From positions 80,611,114 through 80,675,113 of the forward strand of contig NC_090984.1 in assembly GCF_041146395.1 (NCBI RefSeq): a stretch of DNA of 64,000 bases. The letters are read 5' to 3'. The position numbers and the translations under genes are program-made. Origin of the DNA: Eulemur rufifrons (Eukaryota > Chordata > Mammalia > Primates > Lemuridae). Positions 25,241 to 36,605 of this stretch are shown piece by piece. Numbering within the stretch: position 1 is the first letter of the stretch; every line of letters begins with the position of its first letter. The notes under the pieces were generated by a model. That model was not told the DNA's origin, did not search any database, and saw nothing but the letters and a program-made list of their open reading frames with translations.

Positions 25241-25619
25241 CTTGTGTGTGTGTGTGTATTTTTTTTAAGGTAGAAAGGCTATTATCACTCTTGACAGATT
25301 CTAAAGAGATTCTCATTATAATCTATATTGATTACATGGAAAGAATCCATTTCTTTCCACAACTAGAAAGAAAAATAAAAAACAAATATTTAGAAAATAC
25401 CTGGAATAAACAACCATTAATTACTCTATTTTTCTGTATTTGATTTCATATGCAAGTAAAGGCACACGTCTGCATGTCAGAAAGATTATAGTTGTAAGAG
25501 TTGACAAAAGGCCTCAAGCTTTCACGTGGCACTAGCCCCCTTGCTTGCCAAGGGGTAATTCACACTTACAGCTGTGTTCCCACTGGAATGTGCCAGTCAG
25601 CAGCGGTGCAGAGAGTGAA

Positions 25620-25865
25620 GGCCTAGGATGGAGCCAGGCTGCCTGGGCTTGTGTCTGGCACAGTCACTTACTGTCTGTGTGATTCAGGGAACGTCATTTA
25701 ACTTGTGTCATATTTTCCCCATATGTAAAAAAAAGGATTATAATAGTATCTTTCTCACGGCATTGTTGGGAGTATTCAATGAATTAATATATGTACAGTG
25801 CCTCGAACAGTGCCTGGCACACAGTAAGCACCATTCACTTGTTGGCTATTGTTGCTTGTAAATAA
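25620..25865 (+). mobile_element. MIR SINE, nearly full length
   Basis: Reads through the MIR consensus from the tRNA-like head ('ggctgcctgggcttg') and core ('cacttactgtctgtgtgatt') to the L2-like tail ('gtgcctggcacacagtaagc'). It is one of the best-preserved MIRs in the window. The 77-codon frame 25628-25861 is exactly this repeat, so it is not a gene. Confidence 0.93.
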
Positions 25866-25879
25866 TAGAAATGATCTCT

Positions 25880-26510
25880 GGCTAACTTAGGTGGGAAAGA
25901 AATATATTCCCCAATTACCCTGATTTGATTATTACACGTTGTATGTCTGTGTCAAAATATGTCTTCCATAAATAAATACAGCTACTATGTGGTCATGACA
26001 ATTAAAAATAAATAAGAAAAGAAAAGAAATATATCTAAAGGAAATCAGGTAGCTTGCAGAATCAATAGGAAAGCTGGAGAGAACACATAAAATGGCGAGG
26101 AATGAAGACAGCTATGCAGCAGGATCCCACGGACTATGGAGCACCCTACTGCCACCAGCACTGGCCATTCACCCTTGGACAATGCCATTGCTGGGCACTG
26201 TGCTTGAACCCCATGACACTGGACACTTTATGTGGCCACAAATCAGTCCCAACTGATCCTTCCTCTGCACATCACCAACTCCAGAGTCAAAGACCCAGGC
26301 AGGGCATTGGGTTGGCCCGGCCTCAGTCACCCAGCTATATGTAGAAATCACCACTGAGAAGGAGTATCTGCTCCCTTTAGCTCCCAAAATGGGAGATAGG
26401 GCTCTATCTCCTATCAAGATTCAACACTACGGGGATCTCCCCAAAAAGAAAGGGAGTTTGGATGTGGGGAAGAAAAAAACAAACAGAAGTCTACTATGTG
26501 TAAAATTCTC
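25880..26510. mobile_element. Old interspersed repeat split by an L1 tail
   Basis: 'ctctggctaacttaggtggg' continues after the L1 insertion into 'gaaatcaggtagcttgcaga' and on to 'caaacagaagtctactatg'. It is a better-preserved relative of the repeat at 8820-9330. I recognise the family as dispersed in mammals but cannot name it. The overlapping frames at 26102-26344 and 26169-26417 are not genes. Confidence 0.55.
25908..26022 (+). mobile_element. Short L1 3' tail insertion
   Basis: A 115-bp L1 3' end ('accctgatttgattattaca', 'taaataaatacagctac', A-rich tail). It is flanked by a perfect 12-bp duplication aaagaaatatat (25896-25907 and 26023-26034) that interrupts an older repeat. Textbook target-primed insertion with extreme 5' truncation. 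Confidence 0.9.
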
Positions 26511-26779
26511 TAGAAGAGAACTTGCCCAGGTCTCCTGATGCATCAAGGAAAAGAAAGTAGATTGACTGTGAAATCCAGAAAATAGAGATAACCCAAGTCA
26601 CAGTGTTCAGGTAAAAAGCACAGAAAAGCCAGGGGGAAAAAAGAAGGAAACTAGAAGCTGGCTATTAGGTAGGAACTGTCAGTGTGGCAGACAAAGAAAT
26701 TCAGCCTAGAAAGCAGGAGAAATAGGGAACATAGTGCTTCTCATAGATCCAGAAAAAGAGAGCCTCATTTAGATTAGTA

Positions 26780-27235
26780 GTTCTCAAACATTTTGGTCAT
26801 AGGACCCACTTACAATCCTGAAGATTGTTGTAGACTTCAAAGATCTTTTATTAATGTGGGTTATACCTATGGATACTTACTATATTAGAAATTAAACCAA
26901 GCAATTTTGAAAATTATATTAATTCATTTTAAAATAACTGAAATAAACCCATTACATGTTAACATAATTGACATATTTTATGAAAAACTATATTTTCCTC
27001 CCAAAAAATGTAATGAGAAGAATGGCATTGCTTTATATTATTGTGAATCTGTCTTAGGAGTCTCATGTCTGTTTCTGTGTTTAATCTGTTTTATATCACA
27101 AATCACGGAGCCTCTAGAAAACTTCAACTGTGAGAAAATGAGTGAAAATAGCAAATAACAGGTTAGTATCATTATGAAAACAATTTTGACCTTAAAGATT
27201 CTCTGAAAGCATCTTAGGAACAAATTATAGTTAAA
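26780..27235 (+). mobile_element. hAT-Charlie-type DNA transposon relic
   Basis: Begins near 'tagttctcaaacattttgg', the degraded form of the CAGTGGTTCTCAAAC terminal repeat of Charlie elements, and continues with 'atgtgggttatacctatgg' and 'aacccattacatgttaacat'. The right terminal repeat is too decayed to place exactly. The 83-codon frame 26907-27158 lies inside it. Confidence 0.75.
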
Positions 27236-27329
27236 AAGACAATACAGGCTACATAAGAAACTACAAAAGATAGGCTATGATGATAATTATTAATATAACA
27301 ATATACTCTCACCTTACATTTATACATCA

Positions 27330-27690
27330 CTTTGCTATTTACAAAAGCAGTTTCATATACAAATCATATTTGATGCTCACCAGAGTCCTGTGAGGTATTA
27401 TTTCCAGTCTATAAACAAGAACTCCAGAGTTCAGAGAGGTTAGCTAGCATCCCCAGGATCACACAGCCTGTGAGTAGCAAAGATGGATACAACATTCTCA
27501 CCACTATCCCATATAGAAAAAGTAGTTTTTATCATCAGGTAAGTGTGGAAACACTCGTGTAACCTTCTCCATTTCCTAGACAGAGACCCAAGGCCTAGAG
27601 TTTATAAGATGACCTTCCCTTGATCTGCAAGCAGGAGCAGAGTTAGGTCTGGATTCCAGATTTTCTGGCTCTGGATTAGGCTTTAGTAAT
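27330..27690 (-). mobile_element. MIR SINE remnants
   Basis: The segment 'cagagaggttagctagcat' then 'gatcacacagcctgtgagta' is antisense MIR core. A second similar patch (27560-27680, ending 'ttttctggctctgga') may be a further MIR or the same copy interrupted. Confidence 0.6.
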
Positions 27691-27989
27691 TAAGGAAGCA
27701 TAAGCCAGAGTTGAAAAACCTCTGTGAATTTTTTTTTTTTTTTAACATAAAGAGCTGGATTCTAAATCTACTCAGTAGATAAGTAGCTACTCTGTAGATA
27801 CAGGCAGTAGATTCATTTGTCCTTTGCTTGTTAATCTTATTCACACATTAAAAAAAAAAAAATTCTTTAACAGCTGACCTAAAAATAGACAATGGGGTAG
27901 GAATTTCTAGCTCCTAGGTGGCAGCAGGAGGTAGAAAGTTTAATAAGAGTCTCACTTTTGTGGATACCTTCCAGATATTTCTAGATACC

Positions 27990-28440
27990 TTTATGCAAGT
28001 AGAAATAGAATAAGAAAATGGATAATGATTGAGCTGGCTTAAATAATAATGACATTTTATTATCGTAGAAATTATGATGTACCAAGGTGAGGCAACTCCA
28101 GGATAGGCTAATTCAGAAGTCAAATAACATAATAGAGATTCAAGTTCCTTCTCTCTTTCCACTCTGCCATCTTCAACATGTCAACTCTCCTCATAACCTC
28201 AAAATGGCTGCCAGAGTTCCAGCTGTCATATGTAAACACAACAAATTCAAAAAATAGAAGAGAGACTATTTCTCTTATGCCTCTTTATAACAGCAAAATA
28301 AATTTTCCCAAAAGCACACACGGAGACTCTAATTGCACATTGTACTGCCTTTGTGTAAACATTACTGCTGAGAAAAATGTGACCCAAAGATGAAAGAAGA
28401 CAACGAACATTTACTTCTGCAACTGGGGACAGATCAGCTT
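27990..28440. mobile_element. Old interspersed repeat (family uncertain)
   Basis: Has 'gagctggcttaaataataat', 'ctttccactctgccatcttc' and 'aaaatggctgccagagttcc', phrases found together in a dispersed mammalian repeat. Ends are approximate and the family is unnamed. The overlapping frames at 27914-28162, 28178-28393 and 28247-28450 are not genes. Confidence 0.5.
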
Positions 28441-28449
28441 TCACTGACA

Positions 28450-29695
28450 CTACTTGGAAAGGATCTGAAAGGAAGAAGGGAGAAATGAATAGTAATTGTT
28501 GCTACATTTTAGAGTTTCTCACCAAGAATTCATTCACTACATTCTTTGGGTTTTTAAGAAAATATTATGCTGACATAAACAATGTCTCATGGAAACAGAG
28601 AGACCTGTTTATGCTACTGAAGCCTAGCATAAAAGCCACGCATTTTGAATATAATATTAATAAATGTAGTTGACTGGTTGTGATATACTGGAGCTAAGTA
28701 ATTGCTAATTTACTAAATGTAACATGTTAATTTTTTTAGTATCTTTCACATAAAAGTTGTCACTAAACAACACTCCAGAGCCCCATTAAAATCAGCAAAT
28801 GCAAGCAAATTCAATTAGTGTTCGCTTTCAAGGCAGAGCATGCTATTCATATTAGGTCTGTAGATGTGGTAACACGAGCATTAAGGAGTACCCAAAAGCA
28901 ATTTGGAGAATAAATGACTGAGGATGGGGCAACTAAGAATGGGGAGAAAAAAATAGGTTAATCATTATGAAAGGAAAACTACCAAAACAAAGTTAAGAGT
29001 GGAATTCTATAAGCCAGCTCCTCTGTGGGCAATAAGCCACTCTCAGATCCTTAATAAGCTAAATAATCACCATCTTGACCATAAATCACCAGCTCTAAAC
29101 ATCTTTCAGTAAAAAGCTTCCTTGTTTCTAGGGTCAATGAATTTAGTACCTTTGATTGCAACTAATTACCTCTATTTTTAAGTAAATATATATAGAGAGA
29201 GATACAGCAGGTTTTGCAAAAATGTTTATCCTGTGTGGCAGTGGATATATCTGAGGAGATCTTTGTACATCATTTCTTCTCTATAACTGAGTAAGAATTA
29301 TACTATATGCTAGAAAATACCAAATTCACTTTGATATAACTCAAAAAAAATACTTATTCTCCTTCCTCTAAGAAAATCTCAAATAGATGGAAGCAGTCTA
29401 AGGCAGTTTTTAGTTCATTACAACTCTCTCATCCAACAAAACCTCTAAATTTATCTTTAGATAACAATTGAATTTATCTTTATCTTTATCTTTATCAATT
29501 TATCTTTACATAACAATCAAAAATGAAAATGTTAGATATTAAAACAAAAATCCAAAGAGTAGCCACCTCCTCTACCACTCAAACAGGGTTCACTGATACT
29601 CTGCCCAGGTGACTGCAAGTAGACCACCATCTTGGGGTCACTTTCATGCCCTGTAAAGGGGGTGATGTCCACTGCATGACTCAAATGTCCTGACT
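28450..29695. other. AT-rich DNA with a small TTTATC tandem repeat
   Basis: Four to five tttatc units occur near 29472-29498. Nothing else is recognised. Confidence 0.6.
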
Positions 29696-29698
29696 AAA

Positions 29699-30254
29699 TG
29701 TGGAAGACAGATTTTAAGGTGGCCCCGTGATCCTGCCTCCTGGGTTTCTTGCCCTTGTGAGATCCCCTCCCCTTGAGCATGGGTGGGACCTATGACTTTC
29801 TTTTAACCCAAGAGAACATGGCAAAGATGATGGGATGCCACACCTGAGATTAGTTTATGTCCACATTGCACCTTGCTAACAGACTTTCTATAGAGTCTTA
29901 CTTCCTTTTCCATGCTGGCTTTGAAGATGCAAACTGCCATGTTGTGAGAGGCCCTACAGAGAGAGATGCATGGCAATGGACTAAGGGCAGCCTCTAGGAG
30001 CTGTAGTCAGCCTCTGTAGCAAGCATCCAGGGCCCTCAGTCTCCCAGCTGCCAGGAAATGAAATTTGTCAGTTACATGAGTGGGTTTGGAAGCTGACCCA
30101 TTGCCCCAACCAACACCTTGACTATATCATTTCAGAGGACCCAGCTGAGTCTTGCCTGGACTCCTAACACACAGAAACTGTGAGATGATAAATGCATACT
30201 GTTAAGCCACCACATTTGGGATAATTTGTTACAGAGCAATAGAAAACTAATACA
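29699..30254 (+). mobile_element. MaLR-type solo LTR (MLT1-like)
   Basis: Starts tgtggaagac and ends 'aatagaaaactaataca' at 30254. Internal landmarks include 'aaactgccatgttgtgagag', 'gcagcctctaggagctg' and 'acacagaaactgtgagatga'. Flanks ctaaa (29694-29698) and ctaac (30255-30259) agree at four of five bases, as expected for an old 5-bp duplication. MaLR LTRs are non-autonomous relatives of ERVL. No internal retroviral sequence lies nearby. Confidence 0.85.
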
Positions 30255-30259
30255 CTAAC

Positions 30260-31798
30260 CAAACCTAGAAAAACAGGACTTCAGGTTGTAGAGAATGTCA
30301 GATCAGCACAATCAGACAAGCTCTGCCCCAGACTCCGCCAGTAATTCATGGCCTTCTACCCCATGTTTTCTCTTCCTCAGAATCTTACTGGCTGTTGGGT
30401 TGGTGAGTTAATCTAGTCTGTGCATTTTGTGATTTACTCTTGTCGCTTTCTTCCTTCTCAGAGACACTGCCACTTTTCCCAGCTAATGGGAAACCATTTC
30501 ATGCAATGAAACAAAATTTATTAAACTGTGTCCAAATGCCCTGATAGAATTTATGCACCACCAAAGTGAACCAATTTATTCCTCATTCAGACTCATCATT
30601 TTCGTTGTCCCTACATCCATTAATATAGCACCCTTCACTGATGTTTCACTTGCTCTAAGCTGGATCATCTCCTCATGATATTTTGTAATAAGAGAATTCT
30701 GAGAAAAGAATATCACAGATGACTTCTTATAAATTTTTTTGCTGTCTTTGTGTGGTTATTCTTTAAATATATAGCGATAGAACGATTAACAATGGCATTA
30801 TTATAGATGTAGAGAAATGACACATTGTTGGCATTTATACTATATGTCCCTTTTATTCAAAGTGCCTTTAGAAGTGATAAATGAGTTTGACTTTTAGGCT
30901 CAAAAAATTGGAAGTAGAGATAGAAAAATATGTGAATGTCTTGTCTCTTACTCTGCAAATAAAATAGCATATGTGTGGATTTTAAGTTAAAAGGACAAAT
31001 ACAGAACCAAGGACGGAGGTGGGGGATGGAAATAAAAATTTGTGGAAAGCAGAAAGCAAAATTTTGATAACCTATGCATTCAGATGGAAAGCAAAATTTT
31101 GATAACCTATGCATTCAGAATCTACACAATTTCTTATATAAGAAGGCTAAAGTAAAATTCACAACAAATCAATACATCTGCTTAATTGATCTATGACTGA
31201 AATTTACTTTCTTCATCAGTAAAGAGTCAGAGTAGTTCATTGCATTAGCATAACTACATCATAGTGCTCACAGAAGAGCTAACAAAACCAGAATAACCCA
31301 GGGACTTTTAATAAAGCAGCAATGTTTCAGAAAACATCAGCTGCAAATACACCAACACCTACATGTTCCAGAGTAACTGGGAGGAGGAAATTTAGCTTCC
31401 AGAATAGACACTAGGAAAACACCACAAAAAGATAAGATTACAGTGTCTTAAATAACAGAGACCAAAGTTAGATTCAATTAGAAAGTTGGATTGCTACAGA
31501 GGACCTCTAAGGGTGAGAAACAGTGGTGGCTCAGGAATTTCTTTACAGAGGGACTTGGTGGAATTATCTCATTGGGAGGGAGGTTAGAAATTTGTTTTTA
31601 ATTATGTTTTCCTAGACTTTATACTTTACATAAAAATTTAAAATCATCAATTATCCATTTTAAAGAATAGGATATGGACGAAGCTGATAGCTAAAGTCAC
31701 CTCGTGGCACTATCACTGATGAGAAAAGAAAAAAATTTCACCTCTGATGCCCAGGTTTTAGGTGCATAATAGGATGAGAGGAACTGCTGAGTAAGTAG
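30260..31798. other. No gene recognised, apart from a tandem duplication
   Basis: An 85-codon minus frame at 30857-31114 spans the 35-bp tandem duplication (listed separately), and its repeated residues come from that. Otherwise nothing is recognised. Confidence 0.5.
31052..31119. repeat. Perfect 35-bp-period tandem duplication
   Basis: Positions 31052-31084 and 31087-31119 are identical over 33 bases, separated by two bases (period 35). The unit contains 'gataacctatgcattcaga'. Two exact copies in otherwise unique DNA suggest a recent duplication or replication slippage, likely polymorphic. Confidence 0.93.
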
Positions 31799-31799
31799 C

Positions 31800-32230
31800 T
31801 GTCTTAGTCAGTTTTGTGTTGCTATAACAGAATACCTGAGACTGGGTGATTTATAACGAAAAGAAGTTTCTTCTACAGGCTGGGATGTTCAAGGGCATGG
31901 CCCTGGCTTCTGGCAAGGGCTTCCACGCTGCATCATAACATGGTGGAGGAGGTTCAAGGAGAAGCAGGCACGTACAAAGAGGCAAAACCTGAGGGGCCTC
32001 CTGGCTCTAGGACAACCCACTCTCTCGGGAACCAATCCATTCCTGCAAGAACTAATCCAGTCTTGAGAGGGTGAGAACAAACTCACTACCTCAAGAATGG
32101 CACCAAGCCATTTGTGAGTGATCCACTCCCATGACCCACAGGCTTCCACCAGCCTCACCTTCAAACACTGTCACATTGGGGATCAGATTTCAACATGAGT
32201 TTTGGGTGGGGACAGACTCAAACCAAAGCG
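31800..32230 (-). mobile_element. MaLR-type solo LTR (MST-like)
   Basis: The left end 'tgtcttagtcagttttgtg' and text 'aatacctgagactgggtgat' through 'ggcaccaagccatttgtgag' and 'gatcagatttcaacatgag' are the reverse complement of an MST/THE1-class MaLR LTR. Flanks gtagc and gtagt agree at four of five bases. The 91-codon frame 31889-32164 is inside it. Confidence 0.88.
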
Positions 32231-32234
32231 GTAG

Positions 32235-32890
32235 TCTTACATATACTAGGTAGCAGCAAAAATCTCCAATGTGTATATATTGTTTTACATAACCTCACTT
32301 CCCTCCGCTTCCCTGAGGATAGAGCTGTGCCTTGATCATTTAGCATCTGCACTTTGAAAACACTGCAACTTTTGGTGTATTAATGAGTTACTTTTTCCAG
32401 TTTTCTAATTTGCTGTGTGAGTTTAATATAACTTAACTTGTCCTCAAAGCTGCAAACACTTCCACTCCAAACGGAAACTGACAAAGACCGGCACCTTCTT
32501 TCTTAACCCTTCCCTAAAATTTTGGCACAGAAATACAAAGTTTTATATAATGCACTACTCTCATTAAATATGCTCAGAAAAAGTAAAAACAAATGATGCA
32601 AATAAGAATGAGAAATATCAATCTGCTCCCCCACAAAAGATTTATTGTTCAGTGATGAAAATTTTAATTTTTGATGGCAGGAGCCCATACAACCAAGTTC
32701 TAAAAATAATAACAATATTAATAATAAAAACTCAGGCTTGACTTCAAATAGATCAAGTGATAGGCTAGTAAAAGTACTATAGACTAACCCTTTCATGAAA
32801 GTAATAATTTTTCAGGCTAACAAGCCAAAGGAATCAAATGTGGGCTAAAAGATAAAACACTTAGAGAATTCCAAAACATGCTCTGATTGC
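32235..32890. other. No gene recognised
   Basis: The 97-codon minus frame 32503-32796 is AT-driven and Leu-rich, without a recognised domain. Confidence 0.5.
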
Positions 32891-32894
32891 CGGA

Positions 32895-33070
32895 ACGGCA
32901 GCACTGCCAATGCAGAAAGCATGGGGCTTCGGAAGCAGGAGTGCGACAGTTCAAGTTGTGACTCCAGCACTTCTAAGCCATGTGTCTGGACAAGTCACTT
33001 TATCTTCCTCATCTATAAAATGTAGGCAATACACAATTGTTTTTCTGAGGATTAGCAATAGAACAAGTAA
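32895..33070 (+). mobile_element. MIR SINE
   Basis: MIR in sense: 'tgtgactccagcacttct', 'gtctggacaagtcacttta', 'tcctcatctataaaatg'. The 69-codon frame 32910-33119 is translated MIR. Confidence 0.8.
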
Positions 33071-33089
33071 ACATTTAAAAATGACAAAC

Positions 33090-33300
33090 ACTTGTGTTAT
33101 ATGCCAGGCATTCTTTTAAACACATTGAATCCTTACAACAGTGTCGTGGTGTAGATAGTATTATTATTCCCATTTCACACATAAGGAAACCGACACCCAG
33201 GGATGTTCACTTGTCCCTGTCAGAGAGCCTGGACTGAAACCCAGGCAGTCTGGGGTCAGAGCTTGAGCTCTTAACCTGTATTACACCAGGCTGCCTCTCA
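33090..33300 (-). mobile_element. MIR SINE, tail-to-tail with its neighbour
   Basis: Antisense MIR: 'attattcccatttcacacat', 'ctgaaacccaggcagtctgg', 'gctcttaacctgtattacac'. Together with the sense MIR just before it this makes an inverted MIR pair about 20 bp apart. Confidence 0.82.
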
Positions 33301-33314
33301 AAGCATCTGTAATA

Positions 33315-33430
33315 AAATCAATAATAACCGACTTTTATCAAGCACTTTGTGTCAGGTAGTGTGGTAAGCATCTTGCTCACATTATCATTTTGGTTTTAAA
33401 ACCACCCCATGAAGCAGGCACTGCCAGAAT
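33315..33430 (-). mobile_element. Ancient MIR- or L2-like scrap
   Basis: 'tcaagcactttgtgtcaggt' and 'aaccaccccatgaagcagg' look like the antisense tail of a MIR/L2 repeat. Short and diverged. Confidence 0.45.
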
Positions 33431-34094
33431 CACCACGATGCTGCATCATATTACTCCTCATGCAGCCCCTGGTGCAACACAGCAGCTCAATAGAGGGTAG
33501 TCATTATTTTTTTTTCCCTCCCCCCGAGGGTAGTTATTATTATCACCCCCATTTGTACTAGTCTGTCTTCAAGCATAAAGCAAAGGAACAACCCTGAGCA
33601 GCTCTACCGACATCAGAAATAAATTTACTTTGTGGAATAATGTTTTCTCAGTATGCTGGAACACAAGGAGACTCACACCCGCACCCTTTCCGGCCTTCCT
33701 CTATTACAGCCACCTCTGCAACTGGGCAGACCTTCCTTTCTAGTTCCAGGAAATAAGCATGGCTGTTTGGCCAGGGCTGTTTGCTGCTGCTGTATGGAAA
33801 ATGAAATCTCTCTGCTTCCGTTCAATGTATTGAACTCTCTAACCATGGCATCAATACCTTACACACTTTCCAGTCTTCATCTTTTGTGTTAAAAATTAGG
33901 GAGAGATTGTGAGAAACTATTGCAATGAAGGCAAACAATGAATAAATTGAAAAATTCTCTTCCTTGTTCACCAGGAAAATTCCATTTTTAACATTTAGCC
34001 TTGTGCTACTGCACCCACTGCAGAGCTACAAATATACTTGGAGAGGTAGATTTTAGGAATGTGGATTCTTGCTCCACAGCCAAAACAATCTGAA

Positions 34095-34265
34095 GCAGAG
34101 GAGGGGTGCGCGGAGACTGCCTGGTCAGGGTGATAACACAGCAGCGAATGTAGACATGGCCTCCAGGGCGCTAATCCACCTTCACGTAGGGCGGGCCGAC
34201 CTGCTTCCCGGGGCTGAGGAGAGGCAGCGGAGCCCCCTCTGCTGCAAGGGGAGATGGATATTTCA
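34095..34265. promoter_or_regulatory. Local CpG cluster, possible regulatory element
   Basis: Around nine or more CpG dinucleotides fall in about 170 bp ('ggggtgcgcggag', 'gtagggcgggccgacc', 'cttcccgggg'), in a window where CpG outside young Alus is rare. GC content is clearly higher than in the flanks. No repeat consensus is recognised. It may be an unmethylated regulatory sequence or an exon. Overlapping frames on both strands (33995-34375 minus, 34069-34314 plus) give no domain. Confidence 0.35.
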
Positions 34266-34552
34266 CAAGATGAGCAATGTTCAAATCTCCCAGGCAGCAG
34301 AGGGAAGTGTATGATCCAAATGTAAGACAGACTCTGACCTAGCAATGAATTTCTGTACAATTCTTGGCAGCACAATTGCTAAATTAGCTTGTGCTCATTT
34401 TAGAATTAGTTCATATTTTTAAGTACAAATGTCAATTAGTGACAAAAAAAAGCAGCAGAAGGAAATTGACTGGGATTAACATCTGGCCATGGAGAGCAGA
34501 CTTACTTTAGTTGCCTTTCTCTGATAATAATAAAAAAAAAATAGAGTAGTTT

Positions 34553-34905
34553 TCATTTTTTCTATTCTTATAAATTTAGGGGGTACAAGTGCAGTTTTGT
34601 TACACGGATATATTACGTAATGGTGAAGTCTGGGCTTTTAGTGTACCCATCATCTGAATATTGTACCCAGCAGGTAATTTTTCATCCCTCACCCTCCCAC
34701 CTTTTAAAGTCTCCAGTGTCTATTATTTCTCTGTATGGCCATGCATATGCTTCCATTTATACGTGAGAACATGTAGTATTGGTTTTCCATTTCTGAGTTA
34801 TTTCACTCAGGATAATGGCCTCCAGTTCCATCCAAGTTGCTACAAAGGACATTATCTCAAATTTTTTATGGCTGAGTAGTATTCCATGGTGTATTTACCA
34901 CATGA
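34553..34905 (-). mobile_element. L1 3' UTR fragment
   Basis: Antisense primate L1 3' end: 'agggggtacaagtgcagttt', 'gtacccatcatctgaata', 'ataatggcctccagttccat', 'gagtagtattccatggtgta'. It stops near 34905 beside a MER5-type element, so it is 5'-truncated. Confidence 0.9.
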
Positions 34906-34916
34906 AGAATGATTTT

Positions 34917-35065
34917 CAAATACAATGTACATAAGAATCACCTGGGCGGTTTTTCAAATGCAAATATCCAAGCCCCACTCCCGATGTCTCTGATTGCACT
35001 GGCTTGGTGACCTCAGGCTGGGTAATTCTAATGACTTCTGTCTGTGGACCAGTGCTGAGATGCCC
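34917..35065. mobile_element. MER5-type hAT-Charlie MITE remnant
   Basis: 'ataagaatcacctgggcggt', 'tccaagccccactcccga' and 'gggtaattctaatgactt' follow the short non-autonomous Charlie (MER5) layout. Its terminal CAGTGGTTCT repeats are eroded. Confidence 0.75.
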
Positions 35066-35099
35066 TATTAAGTGCCTCTTGAGCACAGGTTATAGCAAA

Positions 35100-36127
35100 C
35101 CTATGAGTGAGTTAGTGGAACTGACAACAGAGGAAGTTTGCACCACATACTTACCTGGGCCTTTGTACCTGGAATTTATCCCAAACCCTGTAGAGGAGCC
35201 CGTGGCTGCCCCCTCCAAGATTCTCCACTCCTCCATTCTACTCTCTGATTTTTCCCTAAAATTGTATTAGATTTTAATATATCATCTAACATTATCCCAA
35301 CCCAGAAAATGAGGAGACAGACTCAGAAAGGGGTTATAGTATTTCCCTACATTCACATAAAAGATCTATAATAACAGGAGTCACACTCAAGGTCACTGTG
35401 TACCTCCCATCTTCACCCCCTCCAACACCACCTCCCCCTTGTTTGGATTATCATATCTAATAACAGGTGACAATTATTGAGCCGCTTTGTACTCCCTGTA
35501 CTGAATATATTGTATAGATGATCATGTTTAATTCTAGTAAATGTTAATGAATATACAAGAATTAATCAGGAGTCTAAAAGTTATCGAAAAAAAGATTTGA
35601 AAATGCTTTGTGAAGAATCTTAATATGGCAAAAGAAAATATTTCAAATAAAAAGCAGTATGCTTATTCTGCACAAATAAGCATTCCTGATGGAATAAGAC
35701 CAACAGGAATCTCCCTTACATAGCTTTAGCCTTACTCTGGGTTTATGATATAATATATTAAGTAGCCATCAAGCAATGAAAGCAACTACTGGAACATAGC
35801 TTCTGCCCCTACCTCCACCCTCCACTTGTAAGCCAGCCTCCCTCAAGATCAATAAAGAAGAGAGGAAGAAAGGAAGAATTCAGAGCAGGTATTAAGGCTT
35901 GGAGGCAGATGACTGGAGAAAGAATCAAAGGCTCAATCAACGATGCTCAGAAGTGAAATATAGGAATTTTCAACACTAGTTCTCCATGATATTTCATAAA
36001 ATTTATACACCAAATATAACTAATGTGTTATTGTTTAAATAGTCACCGTTTTATCTTTGAAAATGTACAAGAAAATATAAACTGACCTCTCTAGGTTTTC
36101 TCAGAGGGGTAGAAAAAATATTACATT
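35100..36127. other. No gene recognised
   Basis: AT-rich DNA without recognisable features. The first 170 bp are covered by an 88-codon plus frame (35004-35270) that starts inside the MER5 relic. Confidence 0.5.
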
Positions 36128-36139
36128 AAAACACATAGA

Positions 36140-36446
36140 TTTAGCACTCTGGGAGGCCGAGGCAGGCGGATCGTTTGAGCTCAGGAGTTCGAGACCAGCC
36201 TGAGCAAGAGCGAGACCCCATCTCTACTAAAAATAGAAAGAAATTATATGGACAGCTAAAAATATATATAGAAAAAATTGGCCGGGCATGGTGGCGCATG
36301 CCTGTGGTCCCAGCTACTCGGGAGGCTGAGACAGGAGGATCCCTTGAGCTCAGGAGTTTGAGGTTGCTGTGAGCTAGGCTGACGCCACGGCACTCACTCT
36401 AGCCTGGGCAACAGAGTGAGACTCTGTCTCAAAAAAAAAAAAAAAA
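36140..36446 (+). mobile_element. Alu SINE, 5'-truncated, strepsirrhine type
   Basis: The only plus-strand Alu here. It begins inside the left arm at 'ttagcactctgggaggcc', lacks about the first 35 bases including the RNA polymerase III A box, and ends in about 20 A. The target duplication aaaacacataga flanks it (36128-36139; right copy 36447-36458, its first As shared with the tail). The linker reads 'aattatatggacagctaaaa'. The 65-codon frame 36175-36372 is Alu translation. Confidence 0.96.
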
Positions 36447-36605
36447 AAAACACATAGAAAAGTGCCTACCACACTGGGAGTCATCAGCACAGGTTAGATG
36501 TTCTTATTTTCTATGTCACCCTCCCACAGTGACACCAACAGCTGTGCCGTGGCTATTTTAATAAAACTCCACTAATGACCCAGTGACGACTGTCTAAAAG
36601 GAAGG

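Noticed and set aside
25620..25865. tRNA-like head considered as a tRNA gene
   Set aside because: It is the tRNA-derived 5' part of a MIR and has no intact cloverleaf or T arm.
29466..29510. TTTATC repeats considered as a CRISPR-like or regulatory array
   Set aside because: Six-base units without spacers: an ordinary microsatellite in a mammalian genome.
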